Notes: generated by a model not told the origin, from the sequence alone. A stretch of 64,000 bases of DNA from Lepus europaeus (GCF_033115175.1 NC_084835.1:24819858-24883857); one strand, 5' to 3'; counted from the first letter of the stretch, positions 27,103-38,600 are shown. A program made the numbers and translations.

Positions 27103-27184
<82 letters not shown>

Positions 27185-30100
27185 CACTGGTGGTGGTGGG
27201 GAGGGGAGTGGTCCATCAACCTCACACCTGCCTCAGGTGGGTAGTCTCTGAGACCAGAGGCCCCTCTCAGGGTGGCTGACCAGTGTGGCTCATGGACAGG
27301 TCATCTCCAGCCAGAGGAGGTCTGTCTGTGGCCAGAAAACCAAGACTCACCCTGACAAGTCTCAGTCACCCTGCCAGCCACTGGGCACATGACCTCACCA
27401 CTGAGACCACAGGGTCTCAACCACAGCCCAGACTGCACACCCTGTGCTGGTCCCAACCCTCGACACCAACTTGCTACAAACCCCAGTAGTGCCTGGTGGT
27501 AGCTGCACAGCGAGCGACTGCAAGGTGTTCCTGCAGGTGCCAGGCACCCTCCGCGGCGTGCAGTAGCTTCCAGAGGGGCTTGCATCGGGGAGCACTGGGC
27601 CTGCTGGCCAAGTTCTGCCTGCCTTGAACTTGTTACTTTTAGAGTGACTAAACTTTGCTACTGGAGTTGGGAGGGCCCAGAAGAATGACATGCTTTCTGG
27701 GACTCAGCATGAGGAACTTATATGGAAAATGGGCCAGAGTCACCCAGAACCCTCTGCTCCAAAGCTGGTGGCTTTGATGCCTTGTGTGACCTGGGAGTGT
27801 GAGACTTGGAGGGTTGCTTCCTGATGCCACAGAGAGCTCGTCTAGCCCGTGAGAAGTAATCAAGAGGCCCCTCTGTGGGCCAAGCCCTGCAGGTGTGGGC
27901 CCATGTGACAGTCAGACTCCAGGTTGTGGACTCCTCCCATTGTGGAGTCTGGTGGGAAAGGCAAAGCCCCTGCCAGACTTTAGACCCCAGGTGGGGAAAG
28001 TTGCAGTAGGGCAGGCCTGACAAAGGGGTTGAGGAGGGCTTATGGAGGTGGGCCTCTTTTCAGATGGGAGAAGCACCCACTTGCTCCCCACTCATTCTGT
28101 TCCCTGAGCCAGTCCTGCCCTGGGGGTAGAATCCCAGGAGTCCTGAGCTTCTAATGAAGCTCCTCTGCCCATGTCCAAAGGGATGGCTTTGGGAAGGGGC
28201 CACACTACCCTTTCCCTGCTCCACACCTGGCTACTCGGGCCTCCTCCCCATGCTGGCTCCCATGCACAGAGCCTGCCTGCAACAGATGGCAAGGCGGGAC
28301 TCAAAACCTTCTTGTTCCTTAGTGACAATGTCTGAAATGTTCTGCCACCATGGTAGATATAGTGCAGTTGGGTACTTACCACTACATCCGTGGTGTTTAC
28401 CCCATGGTGTGTTTACCCCATGTTGTGTGTATGCCCCAGCCCCCTTTAGGAATCCCCTCTCACTCATGGAGGGACTTCCCTGTCTCTTTCTTGAGCCTGG
28501 GAGCCTCCCTGGGGACTCCCTAGCTCAGCTCTTTGAAGGAGCTGTGGCTGTACCAGTCCCTGATTCTTGGCTACCATGAGTCACAGGCCAGTCTCCATGG
28601 GGGCCTTAACCCCTGGGGTGCAGTTTCTTCCTGGGCCAGTTAGGAGGATCCATCAGATCAGAACAGGACCAGGAACAGAAGGAGGCGTGGCCAGGTCTAT
28701 CAGGTGTGGTTCTTAGCATTTCTGTGAGCACAGAGAAGGGCAATGTCTGTAAGGGCTTAGTTTACTGAGCACCCGGGTGCCTTGCCGCAGGTAAGGGGCC
28801 AGTGCCTCACAAACGTGCTTCTATTTAGTCTTATCTTTTCCCCCAAAGAAACTTTATATTTAAGGAACACAGACTTCATGCATTTCATAAGAACAACTTC
28901 AGTAATATAGTGATTCTCCCCACCATACCCTATTTAGTCTTCATGAGTTGGGTTGTCCTCAACTGTGCTCAGTTTTACAGATGGGGAAACTGAGGCATGG
29001 GGCAGCAAGGGGACCTGCCCATGGCCCCAGCTGACATGCAGGACAGCCTGACTTTGGCCTCTTGCTTTCTATCACAGCCACACGGGAGCTGACTGTGATC
29101 CAGACCCCTCTGTCTTGCAGGAACTGGTTGAGTGGGTGCTGGAGGAGGTGGCCCAGAGGCCTTGTGCAGTGGGAGCCCAAGGCGGCCCCCTCATTCTGGA
29201 GGTGGGCTGCGGATCTGGAGCCATCGCCCTTAGCCTGCTGAGCCAGCTCCTGGAGGTGAACCCTGCTGCGCCCCTCTCCCCAACCCTGGCTAGACTGAGA
29301 CTGACGCTCACACTCGCTGGCCTTCCTGTTGGCCTTCATCCCCTCCCCTCACTAGGAGCACTTGGGAGAAAATGACCAGAGAAGGGAGGATAGGGCTGTG
29401 CCAGCTTCCCGTGGTCACAGCCTCTCCCTGTGCTCCCCATCTGCCGCACTAGACCATGGCTGTAGAGAGGAAGAGGCTGTTGGCTGTCTCCTTCTCCTGG
29501 GGAGGGGTGGAGGAGGGTCCCCAGGCCTGACACTCCAAGCACCCTGCCTCCTATGCAACCTCTGTTTCTTCTTGGGGCAGAGCCGAGTCATTGCTGTGGA
29601 TCGGGAGGAGGCCGCCATCTGTCTGACCCACGAGAATGCTCAGAGGTAGGCAGGCTGGTGGGGGGAGGTGTCAGGTGGGAGAGTTGGACTTTAAGGCTTG
29701 GACTTGACGCTTATTCAAGTATCAGATCCATTGGTGTCTTTTTTTATTTCTAATTGGGAAGAAAAGGGAGTGGCCTGGCAGCTGTCCCACAGGGTTATGA
29801 CAGGGCATGGGTATCTTGCAAGTCTGAGAAGGTTCACTATCCCTTCCAGTCCCTGTGACCAAGAGCAGTGGTCAGCCCCATGTTCACCCCACCCCTTCTT
29901 TGCAGGCTTCGGTTGCAAGACAGGATTTGGATCGTCCCCCTCGATGTGACCTTAGGTATCACCCTCCCTACTCCTATTGTCCCTGAGATGGGAATCCTGG
30001 ATGCTGGGTGCTGCTGGGTGGGTGCCACACTGGGGACAGCAGGAGAACTTCCCACTGCCCCCTCCCCACCTGCACATGGGGACACACACACACACACACA

Positions 30101-32257
30101 CACATGGCATCTGAGAGCAGCCCTGGGTTACTGTTGTTTCCTTGGCTGACCTGACCCAGGAGGGACCCGGCTTCAAGAACTTTCTTACTGTCTGAATTTT
30201 CTGTAACCAGTGAGTTTCACTAGGGTTTGCTTGTTATCAAGAGATAAGCAGATGCTCAACAGGAAGCCTTTAGGACCAGAGTACTTGAGTGCCCGCCCTG
30301 CCTCCACCTGTCTTGGGAAGGAGTGGCCCCGACACTGCCCCCTCAGCCACAGCCTCTACAGGGTCCTCAGGTTTCCAGCACTGGCTCCATCACATCTACC
30401 ACAGGATCCTTGAGTTTCAATAGAGCTGGTGTGGCAGCTGGCCTGGGCGGAACCAGTCAGCAGCCATCAGGATCGGCTCATGGAGAGCAGGCCTGCTCTC
30501 TGCCCTCTCAGACCATGCTGGCTGTAGGGCAGAGAGTAGCAAGGCCAGGGGGATGCAGAGGAGAGAGGCTGTTGTTTTATCAGGTAAAATGAGAGGGCTT
30601 CCTGGAGGTGACACATGAGGTTTTTGACAGGAAGAGGAGAGGGCAAGGACATACTAGGTGCAGGATTGCCCTGTCTGGGAGTGCACAAGTGTGGTTAGGC
30701 TGGGCACTGATCTGCAAGCGTGGCTCATGAGGTCCAGAGACAGGCTCAAGGGCTGGCTTGTGGGGCGGAACTACCCAAGAGACATGGTAGCTAGCGGAGC
30801 TGACACTCTCCCTGCCACTGGACCAGCTTGTGCTATGTGTCTGTTCCTTTGACCACAGAGGAGAGCTGGACACACCTTCTGCCCTGGGGTCCTGTGGACC
30901 TGGTCGTCAGCAACCCTCCCTACGTCTTCCACCAGGACATGGAACAGCTGGCCCCAGAGATCCTCAGGTGCTGCGGGTGGGAGGGGGGCAGGCGTGCTGA
31001 AGGGCCACACGGTCAGGAGGAGTGGGAGGCAGGAGCTGAAAGCGATAGCAGTATTGAGAGGGTGCTTTCCAGAGCCCACAGTCCTGCCTGCATTCAGCTC
31101 CTGCCTTCCTGCAGACTGCTGGACAGCCCTGAGCCTCTCTGAGCCTCTGAAAGGAAGCGGTAGTGCTGTGCAGGGCTGTGGGGAGGTCTCCAATGGCCCT
31201 GTAGCATCGGATGCAGGAGGGGCTTACAGATGGGGCATCATTTTACACAAGACTGAGGCTCAGAGAGGAGGGCACCTGTCTCAGGTTGCGTGGGAGCTTC
31301 GCTACCCGCTCCAGCTACTCACCTGGTCATCCTGTTATCCCACAGGGGCTGAGAACCAAGGCCTCCAGACAGGGCAGCAGAAGTGTGGGTTGGGGCATGG
31401 GCTCCCACTTCTTGGGCTCTCAGGAGCAGTCAGGACCAGTTCCAGACCCCTTCAGACCAAGAACCGGAGCAGCCCTGTTTTAGGCAGACATCCTTGCCTT
31501 GGGCTGGCAGTCAGTGAGATTCAGCAAGCTTGCCTGGCCCTGCCTGATGGGGTACTGCTTGCATGAGGAGGTGGGTAGGAGCTGCCATCTGTTCAGGGAC
31601 TACCTCCTCTTGGTCCTCAGACTTGCAGCGTAGAGTACAAGTTCTGGAGAGTCCCTCTGGGAGAACCTTGTCTAGCCCCTCCACATTTCAGCTGCCCCAC
31701 ACAGGTTGTCACCTCCCACTGTTTTCCTGTGTAGTTATGAAGATGCAGCCGCCCTGGACGGTGGGAAGGAGGGCATGGACATTATCACGCACATCCTTTC
31801 CCTGGCACCCCGGCTCCTGAAGGACTCTGGGTATGGATGGGACAAATCTCCCAATGCGTGCCAGACACACCCCTGACACTCATTCTGCTCTGCCCCTCCT
31901 AGCAAACTCAGAAGTGCAGGTCCCAGTCCTGCCCAATTTAGCTGACCCATTTCTCTCCCGTGCAGAAGCATCTTCTTGGAAGTGGACCCAAGGCATCCAG
32001 AGCTTGTCAGCAGCTGGCTTCAGAGCCGGACTGGCCTGTCCCTCAGTCTTGTGGCTGTGCGCAGGGACTTCTGTGGGAGGTGAGGCTCTACCATCCCCTC
32101 TGCCCCCACAGCCACTCAGGCCATCTTCTGCTCCTGCTGCGAGGGTAGTGTGCTGCTCCTGCTCCTTGCTCATCCCCTGGAGCCCAGGATATAGCCAGTT
32201 CTTCATTTCTGTCTCCTCAGGCCCCGGTTCCTGCATATCCGGAGATCTGGGCCATAG
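23615..32257 (+). CDS. HEMK1: HEMK1, mitochondrial release-factor glutamine methyltransferase
   Basis: Ten coding exons, all GT-AG, join in phase: 23615-23875, 24116-24207, 24470-24563, 29121-29255, 29581-29645, 29906-29955, 30859-30967, 31735-31830, 31966-32079 and 32221-32257. They give 350 residues against 338 in human as I recall it. By family knowledge (HemK/PrmC) the enzyme uses SAM to N5-methylate the GGQ glutamine of peptide-chain release factors, here the mitochondrial ones. Visible motifs: an Arg-rich N-terminus suited to mitochondrial import; the PrmC hallmark IPRPETE at 143-149; SAM motif I EVGCGSGA at 176-183; an acidic AVD at 199-201; and the catalytic NPPY at 251-254. The human-type start Met is GTG here, so I use the in-frame ATG 11 codons upstream. 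One extra Leu occurs in exon 7. The C-terminus is FLHIRRSGP. No frame breaks were seen. Confidence 0.95.
24116..24207 (+). CDS. HEMK1: HEMK1 coding exon 2
   Basis: Encodes [19 protein letters not shown] and [12 protein letters not shown]. Acceptor GGGATAG|TTTC, donor AG|GTGAGC. It ends in phase 2. Confidence 0.93.
24470..24563 (+). CDS. HEMK1: HEMK1 coding exon 3 (IPRPETE motif)
   Basis: Encodes [19 protein letters not shown] and then [11 protein letters not shown], the signature segment of the PrmC/HemK family. Acceptor TTCTGCAG|GATG, donor GAG|GTGGGT. Confidence 0.95.
24607..24623 (+). promoter_or_regulatory. CTCF-like motif
   Basis: CCTCCAGGGGGCGCTGG fits the extended CTCF motif (CCACCAGGGGGCGC) with one mismatch, at the third position. 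It lies in HEMK1 intron 3, close to exon 3. Confidence 0.4.
24885..25050 (+). repeat. MIR, plus orientation
   Basis: 'ctctgagttgtgtgacctt', 'gggcagatcactgctcctct', then 'aaatgattagcattgg': core and 3' MIR order. Confidence 0.55.
26573..26928 (+). mobile_element. CSINE, young full-length copy
   Basis: Complete element from 'ggccggcaccacggctcag' through 'cacaccgggttctagtcccg' (the tRNA-like B-box region) to a 28-nt A tail. Flanked by an 11-bp target-site duplication with one mismatch: AAGGTGAGCCT at 26561 and AAGATGAGCCT at about 26927. Recent by the standards of this window. Confidence 0.95.
26964..27103 (+). mobile_element. CSINE, 5'-truncated
   Basis: Only the 3' part is present, from 'gagaagcacctggctcctgg' through 'gagggtgaaccaatggcaaa' to a 13-nt A tail. 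It lies just downstream of a full-length copy. Confidence 0.9.
27105..27182. repeat. Compound microsatellite (TA)n(GA)n
   Basis: About 14 TA units (27105-27132) followed by about 25 GA units (27133-27182), grown from the A-tail end of the preceding CSINE. Likely length-polymorphic. Confidence 0.95.
28850..29085 (-). repeat. MIR/L2-type remnant, minus orientation
   Basis: The right part carries 'cagttttacagatgggga' and 'aaactgaggcatgggg', a clear reverse-complement MIR signature. The AT-rich left part may be a separate, older fragment. Confidence 0.5.
29121..29255 (+). CDS. HEMK1: HEMK1 coding exon 4 (SAM-binding motif I)
   Basis: Encodes [18 protein letters not shown] and then [16 protein letters not shown], the Gly-rich SAM loop. 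Acceptor TCTTGCAG|GAAC, donor GAG|GTGAAC. Confidence 0.95.
29581..29645 (+). CDS. HEMK1: HEMK1 coding exon 5
   Basis: Encodes [20 protein letters not shown]. The Asp after strand 2 (AVD) is the expected ribose-binding acidic residue. Acceptor TTGGGGCAG|AGC, donor AG|GTAGGC. Confidence 0.95.
29906..29955 (+). CDS. HEMK1: HEMK1 coding exon 6
   Basis: 50-nt exon encoding [16 protein letters not shown]. Acceptor TTTGCAG|GCTT, donor TTAG|GTATCA. It ends in phase 1. Confidence 0.93.
30081..30104. repeat. (AC)n microsatellite
   Basis: About eleven AC units in HEMK1 intron 6. Confidence 0.95.
30859..30967 (+). CDS. HEMK1: HEMK1 coding exon 7 (catalytic NPPY)
   Basis: Encodes [17 protein letters not shown] and [23 protein letters not shown] is the catalytic tetrapeptide that positions the substrate glutamine amide. 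THLLPW has one Leu more than the human sequence I recall. Acceptor GACCACAG|AGG, donor CAG|GTGCTG. Confidence 0.95.
31195..31370 (-). repeat. MIR, minus orientation
   Basis: 'catcattttacacaagactg', then 'aggctcagagaggagggcac': the reverse-complement MIR signature. It lies in HEMK1 intron 7. Confidence 0.5.
31735..31830 (+). CDS. HEMK1: HEMK1 coding exon 8
   Basis: Encodes [18 protein letters not shown] and then [15 protein letters not shown]. The acidic ALDGG segment is conserved in the family. Acceptor CCTGTGTAG|TTAT, donor TGG|GTATGG. Confidence 0.95.
31966..32079 (+). CDS. HEMK1: HEMK1 coding exon 9
   Basis: Encodes [19 protein letters not shown] and [11 protein letters not shown]. Acceptor CCCGTGCAG|AAGC, donor GGGAG|GTGAGG. 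Confidence 0.95.
32221..32257 (+). CDS. HEMK1: HEMK1 coding exon 10 (last)
   Basis: Encodes [11 protein letters not shown] and the TAG stop at 32255-32257. Acceptor GTCTCCTCAG|GCC. Confidence 0.95.
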
Positions 32258-32640
32258 CGTGGCTGTCCTGCAGATGCCTGGCCATGGTTCCAGCCTGCAC
32301 GACTGCCTGGCTGGCCCTTATTGGAATGCTGCTCAGGGAGGTGGGTCATTTTCCAGGACTCTGGGTACTGGTGGCATTTCCCATGATTCTGTGGGTCCTG
32401 TGCTCTGTGTTGCTGGGAGGCCTGTGGTAGGAACAAGGCTCGAATGTTCTTCCTGTGGCATCAAAGAGCAGGCCCAACCCGTGTTTAGCTCAGGAGCTGG
32501 GCAGACCCAGGCTTCTGGTCTGGCTCCCTGTATGTTAGTGTGGCTGAGGGCAGATTCTTAGGGTCTCTGGTGGTGGAATTGCTTTGGGGAATTGGGAAAT
32601 ATGGACAGTAAAGTATGGAGAGACTGACAAATGGTGACTG
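32258..32640 (+). other. HEMK1: HEMK1 3' UTR, minimal predicted extent
   Basis: The nearest plausible signal is AGTAAA at 32607-32612, followed by a GT-rich stretch (about 32645-32665). Longer 3' ends are possible because no strong AATAAA follows closely. Confidence 0.35.
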
Positions 32641-32869
32641 AGTCTCTGTTATTGTGATTTGTGGTTCCCTTCCCCTCGCCCTCAGGCAGTGCTGGAGCTG
32701 AGAGCTTCCTTCTGTCCAGCAAGGTGGCTGTGAGTGCCCTGCTTGGTGAGGAATGTGGGAGGGAGTGTGGAGGAAGGCACACTCCAGACCTGGCAACTGT
32801 GGGCCTGGTACTGAGCATCTCTCATCCAGAGACTGCCTTAGCTCCGGGCTGCAGGTGTCATCACCTGCC

Positions 32870-32985
32870 TCATCCCAGGGTACACATTAGTAGGAGGCTG
32901 GAATTGGGATCCAGGCCAGGACAGAAACCTGGGTACTCTGATGTGGAATTTTGGCGTCTTAGCTGCTATGCCAAACATCTGCCCC
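32870..32985 (-). mobile_element. CSINE fragment, old, minus orientation
   Basis: 'gggtacacattagtaggagg', 'ctggaattgggatccaggcc' and 'agctgctatgccaaacatct' match the 5' half of the element in reverse complement. No A tail is kept. Confidence 0.65.
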
Positions 32986-32989
32986 AGTT

Positions 32990-35220
32990 TACTTTATAAT
33001 CTTGTAACTTTAGTTACAACATCCTTCCAAGTTGACCTTGAGGTTTCAAATGATCCACCTGCCCCTGGCTGGGGTGGGGGTGGTGAGAAGCTAGACAGTG
33101 GCTATGATTTTGCCACCCCAGCTATAGTCTTCACAGACTCTTGGCCACCAGGACACTGAAAGGCACAGCCCTGCCCTCAACAGCAACAGGAAACCTGTAC
33201 GTCAGTGGGTACTGGTGTGAGCTTGCATTGGCGTGGGGCCTAAGGAGCATGGCAGACTAGACTCATTCTGCCAGATATTGTCTCCTGTCCTGGTTCTTTC
33301 AAGGTCCTGACCCAGGGTGCAGCAGCCAGAGGCATTGTGGTCCAGTGGATAGCGTACTGTGCGGGAGCCAGGAGAGCTGAGACCCAGGGCTGTGTCTTGC
33401 CGTGAGAGCTCAGGCAGCTGCTTTCCTTTTGAGAAGCTGGCTCTTTTAAATCCAAGGCCAACACAAAGTGGAAGCCTCGTTTTAGTCCCAGTCACCCAAG
33501 TATCCTGTGTTTGTTGGCATCTGAATGCCCACTCTTCTCCAGGCAGGGATACCAAGGTGCCAAGAAAAAAATATGGCTTGCCTGGCATCCTATGTTGGGA
33601 GGTGGCCAGGAGGAGACAGGAAGGTTGGTCCCTGCTTTTGGTGGGTCTGTATCACACCCAGCCTGATCACACAGCCACAGTTGGGGGCTGTTTACACTGG
33701 CACTACTATACTACGGTTCCCAGGACCTGCCATCCTGCCCATACCCAGGCCCTACTGCAGGGACCCTGAGCTGCCCCCAGCTTCCTTTGAGGAGGACCCA
33801 GGGGCTTCATCTCTTGGCTGCGTCAGAAGGAAGCTGGGAAGGCAGGACTTGCTGAGACCCCCATGGCCTTAGACCTCTGCTCACCAAGGCCCTCGTGGTG
33901 CCTGTGCCCTTTGACTCTCACTGCCTTCAGTGGCATCTCAGGACACTTGCGCTGACCTCAGTGGCCTCTTTGTCAGCTTGGGCTACGCTTAGCCAGTGCT
34001 GACCCCTGATGGTTTCAGCCTCCTGGCCTCAGGCCCAGTGCTGAGGAAGGGCTGGTGAGCATGTCAGTGTGGTGCTCGAGAAAGTGTGACAATGGAGAGT
34101 TACAGCGTGGGGCAGCCGGGGTCACTGGAGCAGGAGCCACCTCTATGACAACTTCTTTCCAGAAAATGTGGGGCTTGATTCCCCTGGGAAAAAGGCCCCA
34201 ACCAAGTGGACTGGTGGGCAGAGGCCTCAAGACTGCAGCTGCAGGCTGGATTGGACCTGGACTCCGAGACCCATATGCACATGGCTGTCTCTGTGGGGCT
34301 CACCTGGTTCCTTTATTGACTTTATTATCCCCCCACCCCCCGCCCTGCCGGGATCTGTGTGGTCCCTGTGTTGTGCAGCAGTCCTGCTCTGAAGAGGGAA
34401 GACGGTAGTGGAAAGGGCTCCGGGGCTGTCGTCAGGACCAGGGCCCACTGCTGACAGATGTGAGGGCTAGCGGCCCAAGCTGGGGGACCCTGTGACTTCT
34501 TTAGACCTGCAAGTCTCCCCAAGCACCCCAGGATGCTTTTCTCTACTGCGTGGACATCAGCCCCCCGACAGGACTCGCCATTCACTGTACACACCTTCCC
34601 TTGGCCCAGGCAGTACTTCTGTGAGGATGCCCTTGCCTGCCATTGCCTGCCTGAGTCATCCCCTCCTTCAATTTCCAACGCAAATGCTGCCTCCTCTGGG
34701 ACACCTGCCCTGACCTCTGTGTTCTCTCCCTGCCTGCCCATAGCCCACATCTCTGCCAGCGCCAATGACATTCTGTCCCATGCATTTGCAAACTTTCCCG
34801 TCTCCTTCCATCTCTCTGGACACCCTCTGAGTCTGGCATACTCAAGTTCAGTAAATGTCTACTGATATACTAGCGGTATGTTCATACTCTAGAACAGGGC
34901 TGGAACTTCCCGTGTGGCCCGCATGTGAGTGACCTCGGCTCTCACGTATGCTAGTCAGCAGGGTAGGGCAGCTGTTTGAGCTGAGCCGTGGTCACTTCAA
35001 GGGCTCCAGTGCACGTGACCCCTGTATGCTACCACTCCAGCAGAACAAGCTGTCCTTGGCAGCAGCAGGGGCAGGCACCAGGTTTCCTGGAGCTCTTGGC
35101 TCAGCTAGCTCCCAGCCAGGCTATTGGCTAGGGCAGTGGTCTGGTCCTCTCTCATGAGCCCTCTACCCTGGTCAAGCTCCCTGGACTGGGCTTGGGACTG
35201 GCAAAGCAACCTGCCCCTCC
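32990..35220. other. Intergenic sequence between HEMK1 and CISH, left part
   Basis: No gene seen. A MIR-like phrase lies near 33335-33440 and an L2/MIR-like block near 34660-34860. Part of this could be an extended HEMK1 3' UTR. Confidence 0.45.
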
Positions 35221-35221
35221 G

Positions 35222-35660
35222 TGGTAGGCACATGAATGCCTCCCAAAGATGCTCATGTCCTAATCCCTGAACCCATGACTGAGTTACCTTCTGTGGCAGA
35301 GGGACTTTGCCAACGTGATTGGGATCTTGGGATGGAAAGGTTATCCTGGCTTCTTTGGGTGAACTCAGTGCAATCACAAGTGTCTTTAAAAGAGGGAGGC
35401 AGGTGGGTCAGGGAGAAGACTGAGGATGGCAGCAGAGGTACCAGGCGTGCAATTGTTGGAGGAGGAATCCTGAGCCAAGAAATGTGAACAGCCACCTCTC
35501 CCCTAGAGCTTCAGGAAGGAACATAGCCCTGTGACACCTTGATTGTTGAGCCCAGTGACACTGACTTTGGATTCCTGACCTCCAAAACCTAAGATGATAA
35601 ATTTGTGTGGTTTTAACCACTACCTGTGTGGTAGTTTGTTCCAGCACCCCAGGAAGCTAA
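35222..35660 (+). mobile_element. MLT1-type LTR (ERVL-MaLR), solitary
   Basis: 'aaagatgctcatgtcctaat', 'gggactttgccaacgtgatt', 'ccctagagcttcaggaagga', 'gacaccttgattgttgagcc' and 'ctgacctccaaaacctaaga' occur in the order of the MLT1 LTR consensus as I remember it. No internal coding region is attached, so it is an old, inactive solo LTR. Confidence 0.65.
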
Positions 35661-38187
35661 GCCAGGCGTCTGTGCCTGAGGTAGAGTGCTCCTGTAACAC
35701 ACACTGACAAGTGGGAGGGGCTTTGGAATCGGAATGTGGAAGTGATCAGAGGCTGGAAGGATTTTGAGACACATAAAGCAGTGCCTTGAATAGTTCTCCC
35801 TGGAGGGTGATGTGGCCGGGGGTGGGGGCAGGGGAAGCTGAGTTTGCAGGCCTGGGCTACCCAAGTCCCTCACCTCAAGTCTGACTATATTGCTAGGGAG
35901 CTGAACTTCTGGGAGCAAGAGGACTGGAAAACTTACTAGGGTAGACCCCAGAAAGGCTGGCCCGGGCCCTGGGAACAGGTGAGGAATAGAACTAGGCTGA
36001 GAAGAGAGCGCTCAGTGCTGGCCTCCCCGGTGCTCTTCAGTGGCATGGGGACCCCCTAGGCCTTCAGAGAGAACCTCAGAGACTGGCCCATCTGGTCCTG
36101 TGCCCCCATGGAGTTACATGGCTGTCCCAGCCACACTGAGTATGTGAGAATGAGCAGGGGTCATGTACTCTCTGGGTTGCAGGTACCATGTCTGTGACAT
36201 GAGCCCACATCCTCTGGCTTTGTTTGGCCTGACCCCTCCATGTAAGCTGTGGAAGGTTGAGCTCTTTCTAGCCACCAGGCAATGCCTAACTTCTGCCAAG
36301 GGATGTGATAGGGCTATGTTACCATTCTGTCACTGAGGTAGATTTGGGTCATCCCTCGCGTTCTTAGCCTCTTGGTCTCCAGAGCTGAAATGGCCAGTTG
36401 GTGCTTTTGCCCTGTCCTTGTCCAGACTAGCACCCCTCATTTACTGAGGGGATCTTGGCAGCACCATCTCACCTGGCTGAATCCTGGTACTCATGAAACC
36501 TGGCCTCACCCAGGAGTCACAGGGAAAGCTCCTGGGAGGCTGGGCACAGGCCTCATTCTGGATTTGAGAGCTGAGAAGCCAAGGGCCAGCCCATCTGGAC
36601 TCTTGGGCCCAAGGGTCAGCTTGCCCCAAATACCCCAGATACGCTTTACATGAAGCCAAGAAGGTCTGTTTGTCCTGGAAGGGGTGGGTCATGCCAAGAC
36701 TCAGGCCCAATCCCTGATTCGCCCTCTTCCCAAACAGAGGGAAGAGGCTGTTTGAGGTCAAGCAGCCCTTGTCTCCTGACTCCTGGTCCAGTGTTCTCTG
36801 CCACCATTATTTCCAAGGGCCCATGGCCATTTCATTAACTGGTACTCAGCGGGCTCTCCATGGAGCTCCTAAACACAGAATTCTGGTCCATGAAGCTCTC
36901 AGGTTCATGGCCAAGTTCAGCCGCGTTAGCCCATCAGTGGTCGCTGGGTGTGTGAACAGATCTGGGACTCATTTCAAGCCCTGGTAGCTGTAAGAATAAG
37001 TGGACATCTCTGTCTTTGAGGAAACTTTGCTATGCACGCAGCCCCCAGCCCTTGGGGGATTCCTGAGGTATCTGGAAGGCTCTTAGGGCATCTTTGGTCT
37101 TAGAACCAAAAATCAGAAATGTGACAGCTTCAGAGATTTTCTGTTTTCCAATGATTCCCCCACTTCCTGCCCCTGCCCTGTCCTGCAGGAAAATGGTCAG
37201 GAATGGCCAGTTGTACAGTGCACACAGAGAGGGCACAAGGAGCCCAGCTTGACCTCCCTGGGGACCCTAAACTGGGCTCTGCCTTCTCACAGCAGAGATG
37301 TGGGCAATGGGGAAGTCAGATATCCCACCCACTGAGCCCAGGCGAGATGATTGCAGCTTGAAGCCCCACAGAGGTGCTGCAGATGAGGAAACTGAGGCAC
37401 CCCAAGGGCAGGTCTCGTCTCTGGCTCCTAGCTAGTAGCCCTTCCTCGGCCAGCTGAAGACCCCCACCCTGTCTTACTTTCCAGGAACAGCCCTGCCTGC
37501 TAGGAGAGTCAGCCAAGTCCCTCTGTCCTTCTTGGAAGTCAGCATGAGGCTGAGCTACACGAGCAAACACAGCGAACCCCGAGCTGGCGCTCACAGAGCC
37601 TTGCTCGCCCTCAGACCTTGTGGCTGGGGAAAGGATTCAGGCTTCCTGCCAGACCTGCTCCACCTCCCTGCCTCTTGAGCTCCTGCTGGGCACTGGGCTC
37701 CAAGCAGCTGCTTTATATTTATGAATTTTATATTGCACACAGCTGCAGATGGGGTTTTGACTCATCCCCGTGTTGTAGTTGACACCAAGGCTCAGCAGGC
37801 TGCATGCATGGTTCGGGTACCAGAGCTGGACTGGAAGGGAAGACGAGGCAGCCATTGGTGCCCATTTGACTGTCAGAGACACTGGGGCTGGTCCAACTAG
37901 TTCCTGTGCTGTCCCCTGCAGAGTTCAGTGCAGAGATCCTGTGTACCCTCAGAGCAGGAGCATGGGTTGCCAGGGATATTCCCAGAGGGCTTTCTAGAAG
38001 CCCATCGGCTTCTCTTATGGACCCTTCTCCTGAGGCATGTGCAGCACAGGGCCGGGAATACAGATTCACAAGTCCTACTGTGTGCCGTGTTCCAAGGGAC
38101 AACCAAACGGCAGGGCTTATAAAATACGGAACTTGAATAGTATACCCTGAGCCAAGTGCTTCTGGGATATCCTTTTTTTATGCCTTG
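35661..38187. other. Unique intergenic sequence
   Basis: About 2.5 kb with no recognised gene. A MIR-like fragment with 'gatgaggaaactgaggcac' lies near 37383. Confidence 0.5.
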
Positions 38188-38189
38188 AT

Positions 38190-38498
38190 TTTTATTTATT
38201 TATTTTTACTTATTTAAAAGGCAACAAGAGTGAGAAGGAGAAAGATACCTTCCACCTGCTGGTTCACTCAGCAGATGTCCTCAACAGCCAGGCCTGGGAC
38301 AGGCCAAAGCCAGGATCCTAGAACTCCATCTAGATCTCCCACACGGAGGGCACGAATCCAATCATTTCAGCCATCACTTACTGCTTCTTGGGTTACACAT
38401 CAGCAGGAAGCTAGAATTGAAACCTGAGATGGGGCTTGAACCGAGGCATTCCAGTATAGGATGCAAGCGTCCCAAGTGCTGTCCACAAGCCCACCCCT
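38190..38498 (-). mobile_element. CSINE, old, minus orientation
   Basis: The tail complement 'tttatttatttatttttac' is followed by 'ctgctggttcactcagcaga', 'acatcagcaggaagctagaa' and 'aagcccacccc'. Confidence 0.75.
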
Positions 38499-38504
38499 GG
38501 ATTA

Positions 38505-38600
38505 TCTTAACCCTCATGACACACAAGATAGAGGCATTGAACCTCTCATTTTACTCACGAGAAAGCTGAAACTGAGAAAGGCTAAAGACCTGGCACCCAC
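38505..38600 (-). repeat. MIR fragment, minus orientation
   Basis: 'aacctctcattttactcacg' and 'agaaagctgaaactgagaaa' match the reverse-complement MIR 3' region. Confidence 0.5.

Larger units (their letters stand above)
24564..29120 (+). other. HEMK1 large intron 3
   Basis: About 4.6 kb. It holds a CTCF-like site, MIR fragments, a young CSINE plus a truncated one, and a compound microsatellite. No embedded gene was recognised. Confidence 0.85.

Noticed and set aside
26573-27103. tRNA gene suggested by the GGTTCTAGTCCCG B-box-like sequence
   Set aside because: This is the tRNA-derived head of a CSINE. It is followed by the SINE body and A tail and cannot fold as an intact tRNA.
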